Assembly (NCBI RefSeq): GCF_035594125.1
Contig: NW_026973698.1
Span: 742,501 to 806,500 of the forward strand
Direction: 5' to 3'
Length of the DNA stretch: 64,000 bases
Source: Scylla paramamosain
Taxonomy: Eukaryota > Arthropoda > Malacostraca > Decapoda > Portunidae
How positions within the stretch are numbered: the first letter of the stretch is position 1; each line of letters starts with the position of its first letter. Below the pieces are notes generated by a model. That model had not been told where the DNA came from. It saw only the letters and a program-made list of their open reading frames with translations, and did not search any database. This document shows positions 46,395-61,229 of this stretch, one piece after another. Both the position numbers and the translations under genes were made by a program.

Positions 46395-48190
46395 CAATTT
46401 ATTCATGTTTATGTCTGTTACATAGTTGTGCTGGGTTAATAATTATTCATGTGTGCAGATATCTAAACTCAGGAATCTGAGTGGTTGCCCTGCTGGCCCC
46501 ATGAAAGCTGGTGCTTTACCAAATTTGGTTGTTGTGACATTTACACTACTGTACTTTAAGTTAAGAATGGTAGTAATTTTCAAAATGTAATTTTTTTTTT
46601 TTTTGTTCTTTACTTACTTGTCAGGGACTGGCAGTTCTGCAAACAGCTGTTAGTGACAGTGTCCGCAGGACAACAGTGTAGGTGGTGTCCTCTGGAGGTC
46701 CTTCACCTGCATGGAACTAAGTCCACCTGTTGTAATACTTGAATGCGTAAGTGCTCATCTTGAAGATTTTAATTACTGCAGTGGTCACCATCTCAGACCT
46801 GACTGCCACAGGTACTTACTGTACACACTGCTATCTATAATCCAGTGCTTAGCAGTTTCTTAGTTATGGTTATCAACTATCTGGATAAATTTTACACAGC
46901 AACATTAAATTACAACATGTACACAACAGCAAACTTTGGAGGGGTTTTAAGCATTGCTACCATCAGTCCGACCTAGCTAACCAACCTAACAACCTACCCT
47001 AACCTAACTCTTCCTCAACAATGTAGAACATATATTTAACCTCAACAATGAAGAACATGTTTAAAATGATTTTCTTTTTTCTAGAAGTTTGGATCCCAAA
47101 GGGTGAGCAGAAAGAAAATTTTTATCTCCCATTATGCAACAAAGTCATTTAGGGAATTTGGTCATATTACTTAAAGCAGTGTCCAAAACATTAGTTAACT
47201 AAATTCCATATGCAATTTACAGTTTGGTCAAGATAAAATAATAAGCAAATATGCTAATGGGCTAATTTTTACTCCCACCAGTTTTCTAATGTGGATGAAA
47301 CTATTTATTTCTCGTATTTTTTGGCCTGTTTTGAATCAATATGGTTCTTGTTTTTATGGAAATCATTAGCCATTATTTTTTACTCCCTGGAATACTATGA
47401 TGATTGGTGGCTGTGGGCACATAACAGTTTATAAACAATGTCTCATGGCATTCTTGGTGATAACACAAAGCCTTCCTGTGATTGGCTGCCTTGCGTGTTA
47501 CATTGAATCAGTGACATATCGCCTCCGGCAGCCAATGAGCACTCTCAGATGCATCCTGATGCATCCTCTCCTCTGGGCAGCAATGACTGCTGCCACTGCT
47601 GCTGCTTGATCAAGGAGTGAGGATCCACACTTCCAGATTCTAACAATGCAACACCAGACATCTCTGTAAAGGATTGACATTGATGATTGACAAATTTAAA
47701 ACCTTTTGAGTGAATGAAATGCAATAAAACTCAAGTGAAGACGTGATCATCTTTATATTTGACCTTATAACTCTCCTTAACAAATGTTCCTTTGTCAAAA
47801 TCTTAAATTACTGAAAGACATGTGATGGGAATATAGAAAAATGGGTATGTAAAATATTCAGGAAGTAAAAAAACATGAAAGCACAAGGTCTTCCCATTGA
47901 ATTTATCTGAGTATGTTATGTTAACTTATGAAGTAATGTGCCTCCAGCCTGCCATTACCATTAACTTATGAAACTAATGTGCCACCAGCCTGCCATTATC
48001 ATTACCTCAATATCTTGTCTAACTTTACCTATATTAACTTACACAAGTCTATTTGCCTTGGATTTTCAAGCTTGGAATCTGGAACAACATTTCCTCCTAT
48101 CCTCCAGACTGTGCTGGTGATGCGCACTGGTGGCGGTGGTGGTGGTGTGCTGTGAGGGAAGAGAATGGTTTTAGACCAGTAATATATGGG
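46395..48190. other. Unassigned sequence with AACCT motifs and an inverted CCAAT pair
   Basis: CTAACCAACCTAAC / CCTAACCTAAC motifs lie at about 46975-47010. A perfect inverted pair, ATTGGCTGCC (47481-47490) and GGCAGCCAAT (47527-47536), is present. A ~40-bp segment (TTAACTTATGAA...CCAGCCTGCCATTA) is tandemly repeated at 47930-48005. No gene supported. Confidence 0.45.
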
Positions 48191-48399
48191 AGAAAAACAT
48201 GGGCACTAAACAGATGAGAGGATACTGGAAAGAAGAGGACAATGTTGATGTGGATAATGGGGCTAAAGTGAAAAGGACGGCAGGAGTGGACTGCATTATG
48301 GAAGTGGTAAGGGGAAAAAAAAAAAAAAAAATGGTTTGGATAGTAAGATTAGATCAGGGATCGATTAGAAAATGGAGAATACCAGTTGAGGGAAATGAT

Positions 48400-48560
48400 C
48401 AAGAGAAATACTGAGATGAAGGGATAGAATTGCAAAGGGCAGAAATCACACGAAAATGCAAGGAACAAAATCACTGGAGGAGACTCGTACACGATGCCAA
48501 CCCCTCACTCAGGAATACGGGCCAAAGGAAAAGAAATCAACACAACTATCCACACCAGCG
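48400..48560 (+). mobile_element. LINE C-terminal remnant (family 'D'), copy 2
   Basis: The frame gives I-E-L-Q-R-A-E...W-R-R-L-V-H-D-A-N-P-S-L-R, resembling the minus-strand 35640-35870 sequence. Confidence 0.35.
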
Positions 48561-48829
48561 AAGAGAATTATAACAGGGCTTTCAGAACACTCAAACTTCT
48601 TGCAGAGAACAATGATCGGCGGTTTTGAAATTAGAGAGAAAAAATATCCTATTGTGAGAACAGAATTTTAGTTGCTCTTAAAACACTCCCATTTTTTTTT
48701 TTTTTTTTTACATGCAAGATAATGAAACAGTAGTTTTGTAAAACGTCAGCGGGAATTGCACTACAAGGAGCGAAATTTGACCGAGACTGGCAAGAGTAAC
48801 AGCCATCACAAGCCTGCCTGACGGCGCCT

Positions 48830-51190
48830 CGCTCATGCAGCCGCCTCAACCATTGAGATAGGAAGGTTGGAGTGGCCCTGAGCCGCGCGGGCAGTACTGG
48901 CAGGAGGAAGCCACCGCTCTCCCCCGTCCGCCATATTGATGTGGGAGCTGTCACTTACCAAGCATTTTTCTTGTACCCCTTTTTACACTGTTTACACTCA
49001 TTTATAATATGCTCATTTATAATATGTCAAATGAAACTACTGTGTTACTGCTACCCATATATTGTATGCCAACATGTCCTTATAACTAGATATTATAGAT
49101 TATATACATAATCACATTCCACTAAATAATACTAATTTGTTCATCGTGGTTCTACTTTTGACCCCTTTACGGGAAATCAGTCTTGCAGTAAACTGTCTGG
49201 CTGCATATCTGTACCTGACCTGCAGATAGGTCTCGGCTACAGCCTTGATTAGTAACAGGAGATGATTAGTGACAGGCTCACTGTCTAACATGTGTTGTGC
49301 CAGGCTGGAGAAGACAATCCTCTCCTGGAACTCAGACAGTACAAGTGTTACAATGTTGTGCCAAGCATGTGTTGACAGCTTTGCATATGGTTGGTCACTA
49401 CACAGTAACACTTTCTCTCTGAATTTCCTTTCACACACAAGGCAAATGGCAACAACATCTCTGGATGGAAAAGAGAGGTGGCCTTTATTTTTAACTGAGA
49501 TTAATCCGTGAGTCGCATCCGGATGATGGCTAAATAGAGCATTACAACACGACTCACAATTTAAAAATCTCTTAAGCTTTAAACTGACAAACCCGGCTAT
49601 ATAGCTAACGATTTTGTCAGAGTAAGGAGAAAGAACACAGGCAGAAGCTAAGCTTTTGCTGCCCACCTCAGATTCCTTGTTTTCATCAGTTACAACAGCC
49701 TCTAGAACTCTGCTTTTATGAAGGGAATGGTTGATGACACTGCTAGAAGGTACACTTGCATTAGGAGCCTCTAAATAGTGACTCGAGGCGGTGAGGATCG
49801 GGACAGACTCTAAAGGCATACAATTCCCACGACTTACTTCTTGTATTTCAGAGTGTGTCAACACCCTCTTGTAGGCAGCTAAGAACTGCCGAGCAGATGG
49901 ATTGTTATTGAACCCTCCCTTACTTCTTATCATGCTGAAAAACAATTCAATATGGTCCTGACTCATCTTATAAGTTAAAAGATATTCTAAGACTGGTTTT
50001 GGAGAAGTAAGCAACATTTCATTAATCTTTTCAATACTTCCTATCTCAAACTATTTTCACTTACTAGGTTTTTTTGTTTCAATGCACTGATCACAGAACA
50101 CAATTCGGCATTTTTTTTCTTGAGTCGTCTTGTTTTCTGATGCAACAGTTTAATTTTTTTTCTAGACTTCACGAGTTGTGTTTCTGTTTCTCCCAGCTTC
50201 CTCTTTAGCTGGGCTTTGGTTGGTGACTCACCTGAGTTTGTTTGCACAGGATTTTCCGGCACAGCTAAAGTAGAATGTCCACTATCTTGCGCTTCTTGTG
50301 AGGCAGGATCACAGAGAGGGCGAGATTTGGGAGGTTTCCTTTTGCTTGTTTTTTTCTGTAAGTGTGAAGGGAAAGCCTCAAATATGCTGGGAACAACACC
50401 ATCTCGCAGCCTCACGTAACACAAGGACGTCCTGTCGAAATCATCAGGTCTAAAGTGCTTGGAGCAGAGCCGTGCCTGTTTGCCTGGGGTGTAGTTGTCT
50501 CTTCGTATAGCTGCAAGCCATTCCTTTCTTCTGCTCGGGTCCTTTGGTAGCCTGTAAACATGTTCCTAACACTGCGATCAAATAATTAAAGCGCCTATTT
50601 CCTGTGCGTCAGTCTTCATTATGAAAATCATGCACACTTCCTAGAACATCATATATATATAAATGAATATATAAATAACTTACTGGTGAAATGTAATGGA
50701 TGGATCAGATTTTTTGTTCGCTTGTTCATTGCACCCAAATGCAACACAGGTAGTCGGCATTTCACACCACGCACGGAGCAACACTCCTGTCTTTACTCTC
50801 TCTATACGAGAGCTCTACTGAATTATTGACTGAGAGAGTATGTGTAGGTCGACTTGGGTCAAGACCTGACACTCCTTAATAAGCACCCTGACACAGGCTT
50901 AACTCGAGCTAACCTGACTCATCATAGCCCAACCCATACGGACCTGACTCTCCTTAGTAACTATGGGACCTCATCCCAACCCCAACATAAAAGAGGGGTC
51001 ATACATACATTCCAACATAGCGAAATACTTCCATGACGTGTTTCATCTCTGCCCTGCAGTTGCTGCCTATCCTACGACAATATGGCCGCCTGACAGTTGG
51101 GTGGCTTCACCCAGGACGCCTCAAGGCCACTCCAACCTTCCTATCTCAATGGCCTCAACACCCAACACACTGGTGGTGGCGGTGGTGGAG
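48830..51190 (-). mobile_element. P-like (THAP) transposon, internally deleted, with flanking inverted repeats
   Basis: A 28-bp sequence at 48850-48877 is present as an exact inverted copy at 51125-51152. Similarity extends imperfectly inward (GAAGCCACC; GCCATATTG) to about 100 bp. These repeats bracket a minus-strand gene with the N- and C-terminal parts of a P-element transposase. The exact ends and the expected 8-bp duplication could not be fixed by eye. Confidence 0.55.
49112..50760 (-). pseudogene. P-element/THAP9-like transposase gene lacking its catalytic core (KP-like)
   Basis: Exon 1 (50760-50684) starts at ATG and gives the THAP zinc-binding start, C-x-x-x-x-C in T-T-C-V-A-F-G-C. 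A 132-bp GT-AG intron (50683-50552) follows. The next exon restores frame with L-P-K-D-P-S-R-R-K-E-W, then C-S-K-H-F (completing C2CH) and V-V-P-S-I-F. So the DNA-binding THAP domain is complete. A basic coiled coil follows (50230-50070), and the frame ends at 50041. After 23 nt a second frame (50017-49112, 301 codons) carries the transposase C-terminus: Q-D-H-I-E-L-F-F-S...N-N-N-P-S-A-R-Q-F and the terminal K-L-V-L-F. The several hundred residues of RNase H-like and GTP-binding core between them are absent. Known Drosophila KP elements have comparable internal deletions and encode repressors; any such role here is inference. Confidence 0.72.
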
Positions 51191-51199
51191 GTGGGGTGA

Positions 51200-52150
<951 letters not shown>

Positions 52151-52189
52151 GGCCTTTCAAAATAAGCAGACTGCTTGTTAAGACCAGCT

Positions 52190-52910
52190 CTCCAGTTGTG
52201 AACACTATTAAGAATCCCAAAAAAATTCATGACAACCCTGTTAAGGATTCCTTGTTATAGCTATCGACTCTTGTAAGGACAACTGAAAAACCCAATAGTC
52301 ACCATTACAGCATCTCAAAGGTACAAAGACTTTAAAATTACCACTACGATACGGGACAACATTTGAAAACATTAAAACCTTAATAACTTCCACTACGGAT
52401 GCTTATTATAACCATCACTATTCTCATAAAAAAAGTTATTGAAAACCCCAATACCTAACATTATAGCACTTAAAGGATACATCAATACTTACATTGCAAT
52501 GAACCTAATAACATACTGTACACCATGTTACAGGTGCAGATTACCCCTTAAACTACCACTAACTCGCAAATTCCACTACAACCAGTCAAGTGGGTACAAA
52601 ATGCTCGTTAAACTACCATTACTCAAAATAACACCACTGAAAACCCTTATATACTTCCCCTGTACAGCCTGTTAAAGATCTAGACTGCTTGTTAAACAAC
52701 CACTAATTCGCAAATTCCACTCCAACCTGTCAAATGTGTAGCACGCTTGATAAACGCACATGTAAAACACACCACTGAAAATCCTGCTAACTTCCACTGC
52801 ACACTCTGTTTTAGGACCAGAACGCTTGATAAACTGCCGCTACTCGTAAAAACACCATAAATTTTCCCTACAGTTTGATAAAGGTGCCGAATTTTCGTTA
52901 GTGAAACTAC
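52190..52910. repeat. Degenerate tandem repeat, period roughly 120-150 bp
   Basis: Recurring phrases such as TCGCAAATTCCACT(A/C)CAACC (52566, 52710), CTTG(T/A)TAAAC, ACACCACTGAAAA and AAACTACCATTAC recur at irregular spacing. This suggests an old, diverged satellite-like array. Confidence 0.55.
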
Positions 52911-53449
52911 CATTACAAACTTCAACACACTGAACACAACTTTCACCAGGGCTGTTACAACACATCTAGATAGCAATGAAACATGCACACACACACACAC
53001 GCACACCATCACCACCACGCACACCACACACGCCTTCACCACAGCTGCCATCACCACACTACCCACCATCAATGAAACCACCACACACACACACACTACC
53101 TTCACCACCACTGTCACCACCGCCACCACTCACATGCTTCCTTTACCGACACAACCACGCAGTCATCACAACCACCACCACATCCTAAATCACCAGTGCT
53201 AGTTTAAATGCTATGTAAAGTCACTAACTTCACCATCACATGCACAGCCTGACAGGCACAGACAGACGAGAGACAGACACGCTCAAGGACAAAAATAGAA
53301 ACATTCAGACAAACAAACATACTGATAGACAGACAGGGATAGACACAAAGAGAGACAGGAAGAACAAACGCAATCTTCGTAATCTTACCTCCGCCTGCTG
53401 GTCCTCGTCCACCGCCTTCCCTTGCTCAGATGAGAATGATGGACCTACC

Positions 53450-54648
53450 CAGTACCCACCCGTCCCCCCCGATTCACCTCTCCCTCTCCTCCTGGCCCTC
53501 CACCCCTTCCACTACCACCTCCTACTCGGATTATTATTGGTACATTACTACTGGTCTTTCCCTCCATCCTCTCCCCCCTTCCCCTCCTCCTCCTCCAACA
53601 TACTTGTCTCTCTCTGTCTCCTTGCTCCGCTCCTCCTCCTCCTCCATTAAACTACTACTCTTTTTCTTCCGTTTTTTTTTCTTTCCCTCTACCCCTCTGT
53701 CTCTCTCTTCCTACTATTCAGATTATTATTACTGCTTCTCTTTTCCTCTTCCCTACCCCACGCCCCTCTTTCCTACTCTCCCATCCCTCCCTCCTCCTAT
53801 ATACTTTTCCTTCCCTCTCCTCCTCTTTCTACTTTTACTATATTATTTAAAAATACCTATCTTTTCCTATTTTTTTTTCTGAAGGGTTCAAGCTTGAAAA
53901 ATTTAGTTTTAAAAAAGAGATAGGAAGAAATTGGTTCTGAAACTGAATGGTAGATGAGTGTAACGGACTCAGTAATCAAGTTAATAATGCTAAGACATTG
54001 GGAAGCTTTAAGAGAAGATTAGACGGATTTATGGATGGGGATGATAGGTGGAAACAACTGGGTATATTTCATACAGGGACTGCCTGCCTAGTGTAGGCCT
54101 GATGGCTTCTTGCAGCTTCCCTTATTTGTTATGTTCTTCTGTTTTTTTTTGTTTTTTTTTCCTCTATTCCTCCCCTTCCTCCTCCTCCCCCTCCTGCTAC
54201 AGAGATTAATACTGTCAAACTATTACCCACCCCTCCTCCTCCTAAGTTTATTGTATTACCTCTCCGCTCCTCCTCCTCTTCTCCCATCACTTCTTTTTAT
54301 TAATGTCAAACAAATATTTTTCTTTTCTTAATTCATTTTTCCTATACCACATCCCTTCCTCCTGTTCTTCCTCCACCTCCACCTCCACCTTCTCCTCCTG
54401 TTAATTAACGACAAACAACTATTTTTCTCTTTCCCCTTCGACATTCTTCCTCCTCTCTGCTCTCCCATCCTCTTCTCTCTTACGTTTCCTCCTCCCACCT
54501 TCTTCCATCATGTCCCTTCCCCCTCCTTTTCTTCCTCTCTTACGTTTCTTCATCCCATTTTCTTTCATCATATCCCTTGCTCCTCCTTTTATTACTACTA
54601 ATCTACTGTTTCTCCTACTATCTCCTCGTTTAACGCACCTCTTCTCCC

Positions 54649-54688
<40 letters not shown>

Positions 54689-54740
54689 GTCTTCCAGTCT
54701 TCTCCTTAACAAGTAATTCCCCTCCCCCACTTTTTTTTAT
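53450..54740. repeat. Polypyrimidine-rich region (TCC/CT-rich plus strand), interrupted by a LINE tail
   Basis: Strongly strand-biased C+T sequence (TCCTCCTCC runs, (CT)n at 54653-54686) over about 1.2 kb, split by the LINE tail at 53885-54145. Frames through it are low-complexity P/S/L or E/R. Confidence 0.8.
53885..54145 (+). mobile_element. CR1-like LINE 3' tail (family 'C'), copy 3
   Basis: The clearest copy of this tail: an R-N-W-F block, G-S-F-K-R-R-L-D-x-F-M-D-G-D, then ACAGGGACTGCCTGCC and GGCCTGATGGCTTCTTGCAG. Confidence 0.65.
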
Positions 54741-54899
54741 TTTTTTTATTGCCGCGATGTCCTTTGCTGTCAGTTGTTGTCGTAACTTATTCTCTCCGCC
54801 CTTAACCAGTTCATGTGCTCTTCACCTTGCATTGTCTCCTTGATGTAACTTGTAGCAGACGTATTTTATGGCGAAGATGATAATTATGTACAGATATAA

Positions 54900-55128
<229 letters not shown>

Positions 55129-55129
55129 T

Positions 55130-56815
<1,686 letters not shown>

Positions 56816-57007
56816 TTTGCAGATTGTTTACCAGTAAAACCACAAAAAATAATTATATACTCACCCAAGTGATGAGTTGTTCGAGTGCCGAGTTAGCTGT
56901 CCCCCACAGGCACAACACACTCCCCACCACCACCACCACACATTGCCACAGATGACACTCCCACAGGCATGGGTGTAACCACACTTGTCCACAAGTCCAC
57001 TTGTCCA

Positions 57008-58081
57008 CACTACCTCAAAAGTGGACTTTCATGTGCTTGGTAATCTCAGACTTTGTCTTAAAACACTTGCCTACAGACATCACACTTGGAACTCGCTCAA
57101 ACCAGTGTGTCTGAAGGTGTGTTCATTGAGCCTAGAACCAGTAGTGAATCTTTTGCCACACTCTTCACACTCATACTTTCTTACACCATTGTGTGTCACA
57201 GTGTGTCTGGTCGGGTTAGACTTTCAGGGAAATTTCATTCCACACTGCAGACATTCATAGTTTTTAACACCACTGGATGTCATGTTGTGTGTGGTGAGGC
57301 AAGACTTACACGTAAATTTCTCTCCATGTTCTTGACATTTGTAACTTTTAACACTATAGTGTGTCTCTGTGTTTGGTGAGGTCAGTCTTTTGGGTAAATT
57401 TTTCCCACACTAGACATTCATAGTTTCTCACCAGACACTTTGTGTCTGGTGAGATGAGGCTTTTGGGAAAATTCTCTGCATTCTAGACATTCATAATTTT
57501 TAATACCACTGTGTGTTAGGATGTGTTTGGTGAGGTTAGACTTGAGTAAATTTCCTTCCATATTTCAGACACTCATAATTTTTAACACCACTGTGTGTCA
57601 AGATGTGTCTGGTTAAGTTAGACTTGTTGATAAATTTCTTTCCACATCCTGGACAATCATAATTTCCAACACTACCGTGTGTCAGGACGTGGTGCTTCAG
57701 ACCAGTTCTAGACTCCATGGTTTTTTCACACTGCTGGCACTCAAACTTCCTCTCTGCTTTGTAGCTAGAGCTGCCCGCCTCCTGGTGATCCTTGGTCATC
57801 ACACCTGCACCTCCCCACACCCAGGCAGACTGCTGCTGCTGCTGCCAGTCACTCACACTGCAGCCCAGCCTCACAGCTTCTACTACAGCACTACTTCCAA
57901 CAGCACATGCCATGGCCAGTCTTGCAGCACCCTTTGAGGAAGCTGCACAGAGGTAGCCTGGCTGGTTCTGAGCAAGGCATCCTGCCTGGACTCTGGCCTC
58001 TCCTGCAGAGCGAGGAAGAACGGTGGTCATGATAGGGCCGAGTGGAGTAGACGGATGATGTGAAGAGAATGGTAAATGCAA
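57008..58081 (-). pseudogene. C2H2 zinc-finger gene, frameshifted
   Basis: The minus-strand frame (58081-57536) has an Ala/Gly-rich N-terminal part with a Q5 run, then two intact fingers of spacing C-X2-C-X12-H-X3-H (about 57742 and 57658). A third finger has Cys changed to Tyr (C-L-K-Y) and a frameshift to a stop at 57536. Beyond it, in shifting frames, at least four more finger remnants continue to about 57008 (repeated N-Y-E-C-L, L-T-R/K-H and the final H-M-K-V-H-F stop). Linkers of the type H-S-G-V-K-N-Y-E-C replace the usual TGEKP. Such proteins normally bind DNA in the nucleus. Most of the array is broken, so this is a pseudogene or a shortened two-finger gene. A ~25-bp duplication near 58020-58125 marks the 5' side. 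Confidence 0.7.
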
Positions 58082-58139
58082 GAGTGATGTCAGTGGAGCA
58101 AGAAGAAATGGTGGTCATGACAGGGCTGGACTGAGAGTA

Positions 58140-58565
58140 GTTATGAATGCATAAATTATAAGGCTGTCAACTCTCACTAAGACAAATGTAAGTAAAGCCC
58201 GGAATGATTTAACATATGTTAGTGAGACTCATGTTGCCTTAACATCTTCAGAGTTATGAGTGAATGGGTATCTACCAGACAACCCATTGTGACACCTAAA
58301 CACCAAATTTACAGCTCATTTTCTCATTAATATATTGAGACACTTAAAATTTGACATTACATTAAACTATGACCATTTTTATATTCACTAACAGAATATT
58401 ATCCATATGATCTGTGGCATGTGTGTAAGTGCAGCCTGGAGGAGGAAAACACCAGGGAGTGTTTGAGTGTCCATCTGTCACCTTGGTGTATTTGTGACCA
58501 GCTTATGAGTGGAAGACATTATGTTGTGCATGAGTTTCCTGGTGATGAGTCACCTTCAAACATCA
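58140..58565. other. Unassigned sequence
   Basis: No feature supported between the zinc-finger locus and the LINE-A fragment. Confidence 0.35.
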
Positions 58566-58569
58566 CTGT

Positions 58570-58885
58570 CACTGCTGGAAGTTTGCCTACATTCAGCCTG
58601 TTCCTAAACTGAATGACTGCTCTAATCCCTCAAACCACCGTCCTATCGCCTGAATTTCTTGCCTTTCTAAATTTCTTGAACCCTATCCTTAACAGGAAGA
58701 TTCTTAAATATCTATCACTTCACAACTTTCTATTGGATTGGCAGTATGGGTTCCATAACTGTCGCTCTACTGGTGATCTGGCTTTCCTTACTGAGTCTTG
58801 GTCATCCTCTTTTAAGGATTTGAGTGAAACTTTAACTGTTGCCTCAAACATATCAAAAGCTTTTGATTGAGTCTGGCAATGCAGC
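58570..58885 (+). mobile_element. LINE-A RT fragment
   Basis: Matches LINE-A copies from the fingers (CTGGAAGTTTGCCTACATTC; N-P-S-N-x-R-P-I-A in shifted frame) to the palm (I-S-K-A-F-D, then TGA). Ends near a TG-rich region. Confidence 0.7.
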
Positions 58886-58989
58886 AGTGCAGCACTAATG
58901 CATCTAAATCTGTGTGTGTGTATCTGTGTGTGTGTGCGTGCATGTGTGCATGCGTGCATGCATGCGCACACACACACACACACATATGC

Positions 58990-58995
<6 letters not shown>

Positions 58996-59084
<89 letters not shown>
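58996..59084. repeat. (TG)n microsatellite
   Basis: Pure TG run of about 44 units, preceded by mixed TG/CA/GCATG sequence from 58912. Confidence 0.95.
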
Positions 59085-59087
<3 letters not shown>

Positions 59088-59089
59088 TG

Positions 59090-61075
59090 AACTGAACTGA
59101 ATTGAATTGAATTAAATTTATTGAGTAAGCTCAGACTTTATATAAAAGTATGGAGCACAGCTCTCAAGCAAAAGAATACAAACACTATAAATTATATACA
59201 GAATGTGCATAATATTACATAAAAAAATACATACAAATGAAATACACTGTAAGCAATGGCAAAAACTAATAAAACAAAATGTGTATACATATATAATGAT
59301 ACATACTATTATTAATTAAGAAATTAGAAAAACTATTGGGCTGTTTTGCACACTATTTACCTAAACATGTGTAGCACCATCCTCAAAAACAAAGATAATT
59401 TCTTCATCACACCTGAACTTGTACTTTGCATGAACAAAACATATTTGAATTGTGTTGGCTTATTTATGTAATAATTTGCTATATACATATTATGTAACCT
59501 AACAATTTCCACATCCGTACATTCAAAAAGAACATGAAATTCTTCTCCAACTACCTCAGCATTACACTTGTTACATACCCTATCTTCTCTACTGATACCT
59601 TGAACCTACCTTGATACCTAAATATTGTTCTCTGCCAAAATCTGTCTTAAACACCCTATAATTACTACTTAATGATTTTGTTTCAAAATTATGATGCCAA
59701 GTTACAAGCCACTGATCTTTCAATCTCTGTTCCACAGCTTTCTTCACCCATCTTGAATTAGGAACATCTTGCAACAACCACATACCAAACATTCCACAGT
59801 CATTACAAATATTCTTTATACAAGCTAACCATGGAGAAGTATAAAGCCCTAAGCTATCCAGCTGCAATAGACATTGGTACATTACATAACACAATTTAGT
59901 ATTTTTACCTGAAATTAGCCTAGACCAATAACCTATCATTTTTTTCTTTATATAAATATCAAGTGGAAATACACCCAGTTCACCATACACCATGTCATTA
60001 CAAGTATTCTTATGAACACCCAAAACCTGTTTTAGAAATTTCATGTACATATACTCTAACTCCCTAGCAATATGGTAACCCCAAATTTCAGATGCATAAG
60101 ACAATATAGGTAACACCGTGGCGGTAAATAATTCGAGTTGTATATCCACTGGCAAGTCAAACTTCCTACACTTACTTATTAATGAGTACATTGCTCTTGT
60201 GGCCATCTCTTTTAGCTCCAGCTCACCTTTGTGAAACCTCCAATTATAATTTAATAACACTCCAATATACTTATACTCAGTCACTACTTCATTGTTTTTA
60301 CCACCAAATTCAAATTCATAGATAAATTTTCTCTTCCCTACTTTTGTTTTGTTACAATTTAGCTTCAATTTCCATTCATTACAATATAAATTCAGAGCAA
60401 CCAGTGCCTGCTTCATTCCATCCTCACTATCACACAAAATAACTGTATCATCTGCATACATAATAACAAATAGTTTAAGGTACATGTTTAAGAAATCATC
60501 ACCAAAATTTACATAACTGCAATTATATTCAATTAATTTACTTTCAATATCATTCAAATAAAAAGCAAAAAGCACTGGTGATAAATTTTCCCCCTGTCTT
60601 AACCCTACATTGCAAACAAAGGTGTCTGAAATCTCCTGGTTAAGCATGACACATGATCTGATATTATCACATATTTTCTATTACATTTAGAATTTTCCCT
60701 TGCACCTTTTCCTTCACAAGCTTACACCATAAACCTTCACGCCATACCATATCAAAGGATTTCTTGTGATCAACAAATCAACAAAATAGCTTTCTCTTTT
60801 TCCAGTTAAATAATCAATTACACATTTCAACAAAAATATATGATCCAGAGTGGAATATCCATGTCTAAAGCCCGCTCGTGTTTCATTAATGATAGATAAG
60901 GTGTTTGAATAATCATAAGTCTTTCATTAAGTATGGGGGTGAAGAGCTTCCCCATGCAGCTAAGTAAGGTGATGCCCCTGTAATTACTAACGTCCTGGAT
61001 GTCTCCCTTGTTTTTATAGAGTGGCACTATTGTACCCTGTTTACAACAGGAAGTGTACTTTGTATCTTACATTTA
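59090..61075 (-). pseudogene. Non-LTR retrotransposon (family 'E') reverse transcriptase
   Basis: Minus strand: an RT finger block V-P-L-Y-K-N-K-G-D...N-Y-R-G-I-T-L-L-S (61020-60960), a decayed palm start, then a 352-codon open frame (60647-59589). That frame has G-L-R-Q-G-E-N-L-S-P (about 60600), the catalytic Y-A-D-D-T (about 60450) and thumb K-Y-I-G-V-L (about 60270). The L-S-Y-A-S-E-I-W-G region at about 60095 follows. Just past a frameshift at about 59600, a C-terminal zinc-knuckle-like C-N-K-C...E-F-H-V-L-F-E-C follows in another frame. The 3' end (59140-59090) carries a (TTCAA)n-like tail. No endonuclease found; 5' truncated. The best-preserved LINE RT in the window. Confidence 0.8.
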
Positions 61076-61229
61076 ATTCTTGCATGTAGTCCACAGTGTA
61101 CATCAGTGTGTGTGTATTAACCTAGCCGTATTGTACAGGGCACGAGCCAAAGCTCATTTTGTCCTGTCTCAATAACCATATTTATTTGGTTTGTCTTTAA
61201 ACACTGTTAACCACAACTACTTTTTCCTT

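Noticed and set aside
49992..50041. GT-AG intron (CTA then GTAAGTG to CCAG) joining the two P-transposase frames
   Set aside because: Splicing there gives phase 0 into TCT-TAG, an immediate stop. An internal deletion junction explains the two frames better.
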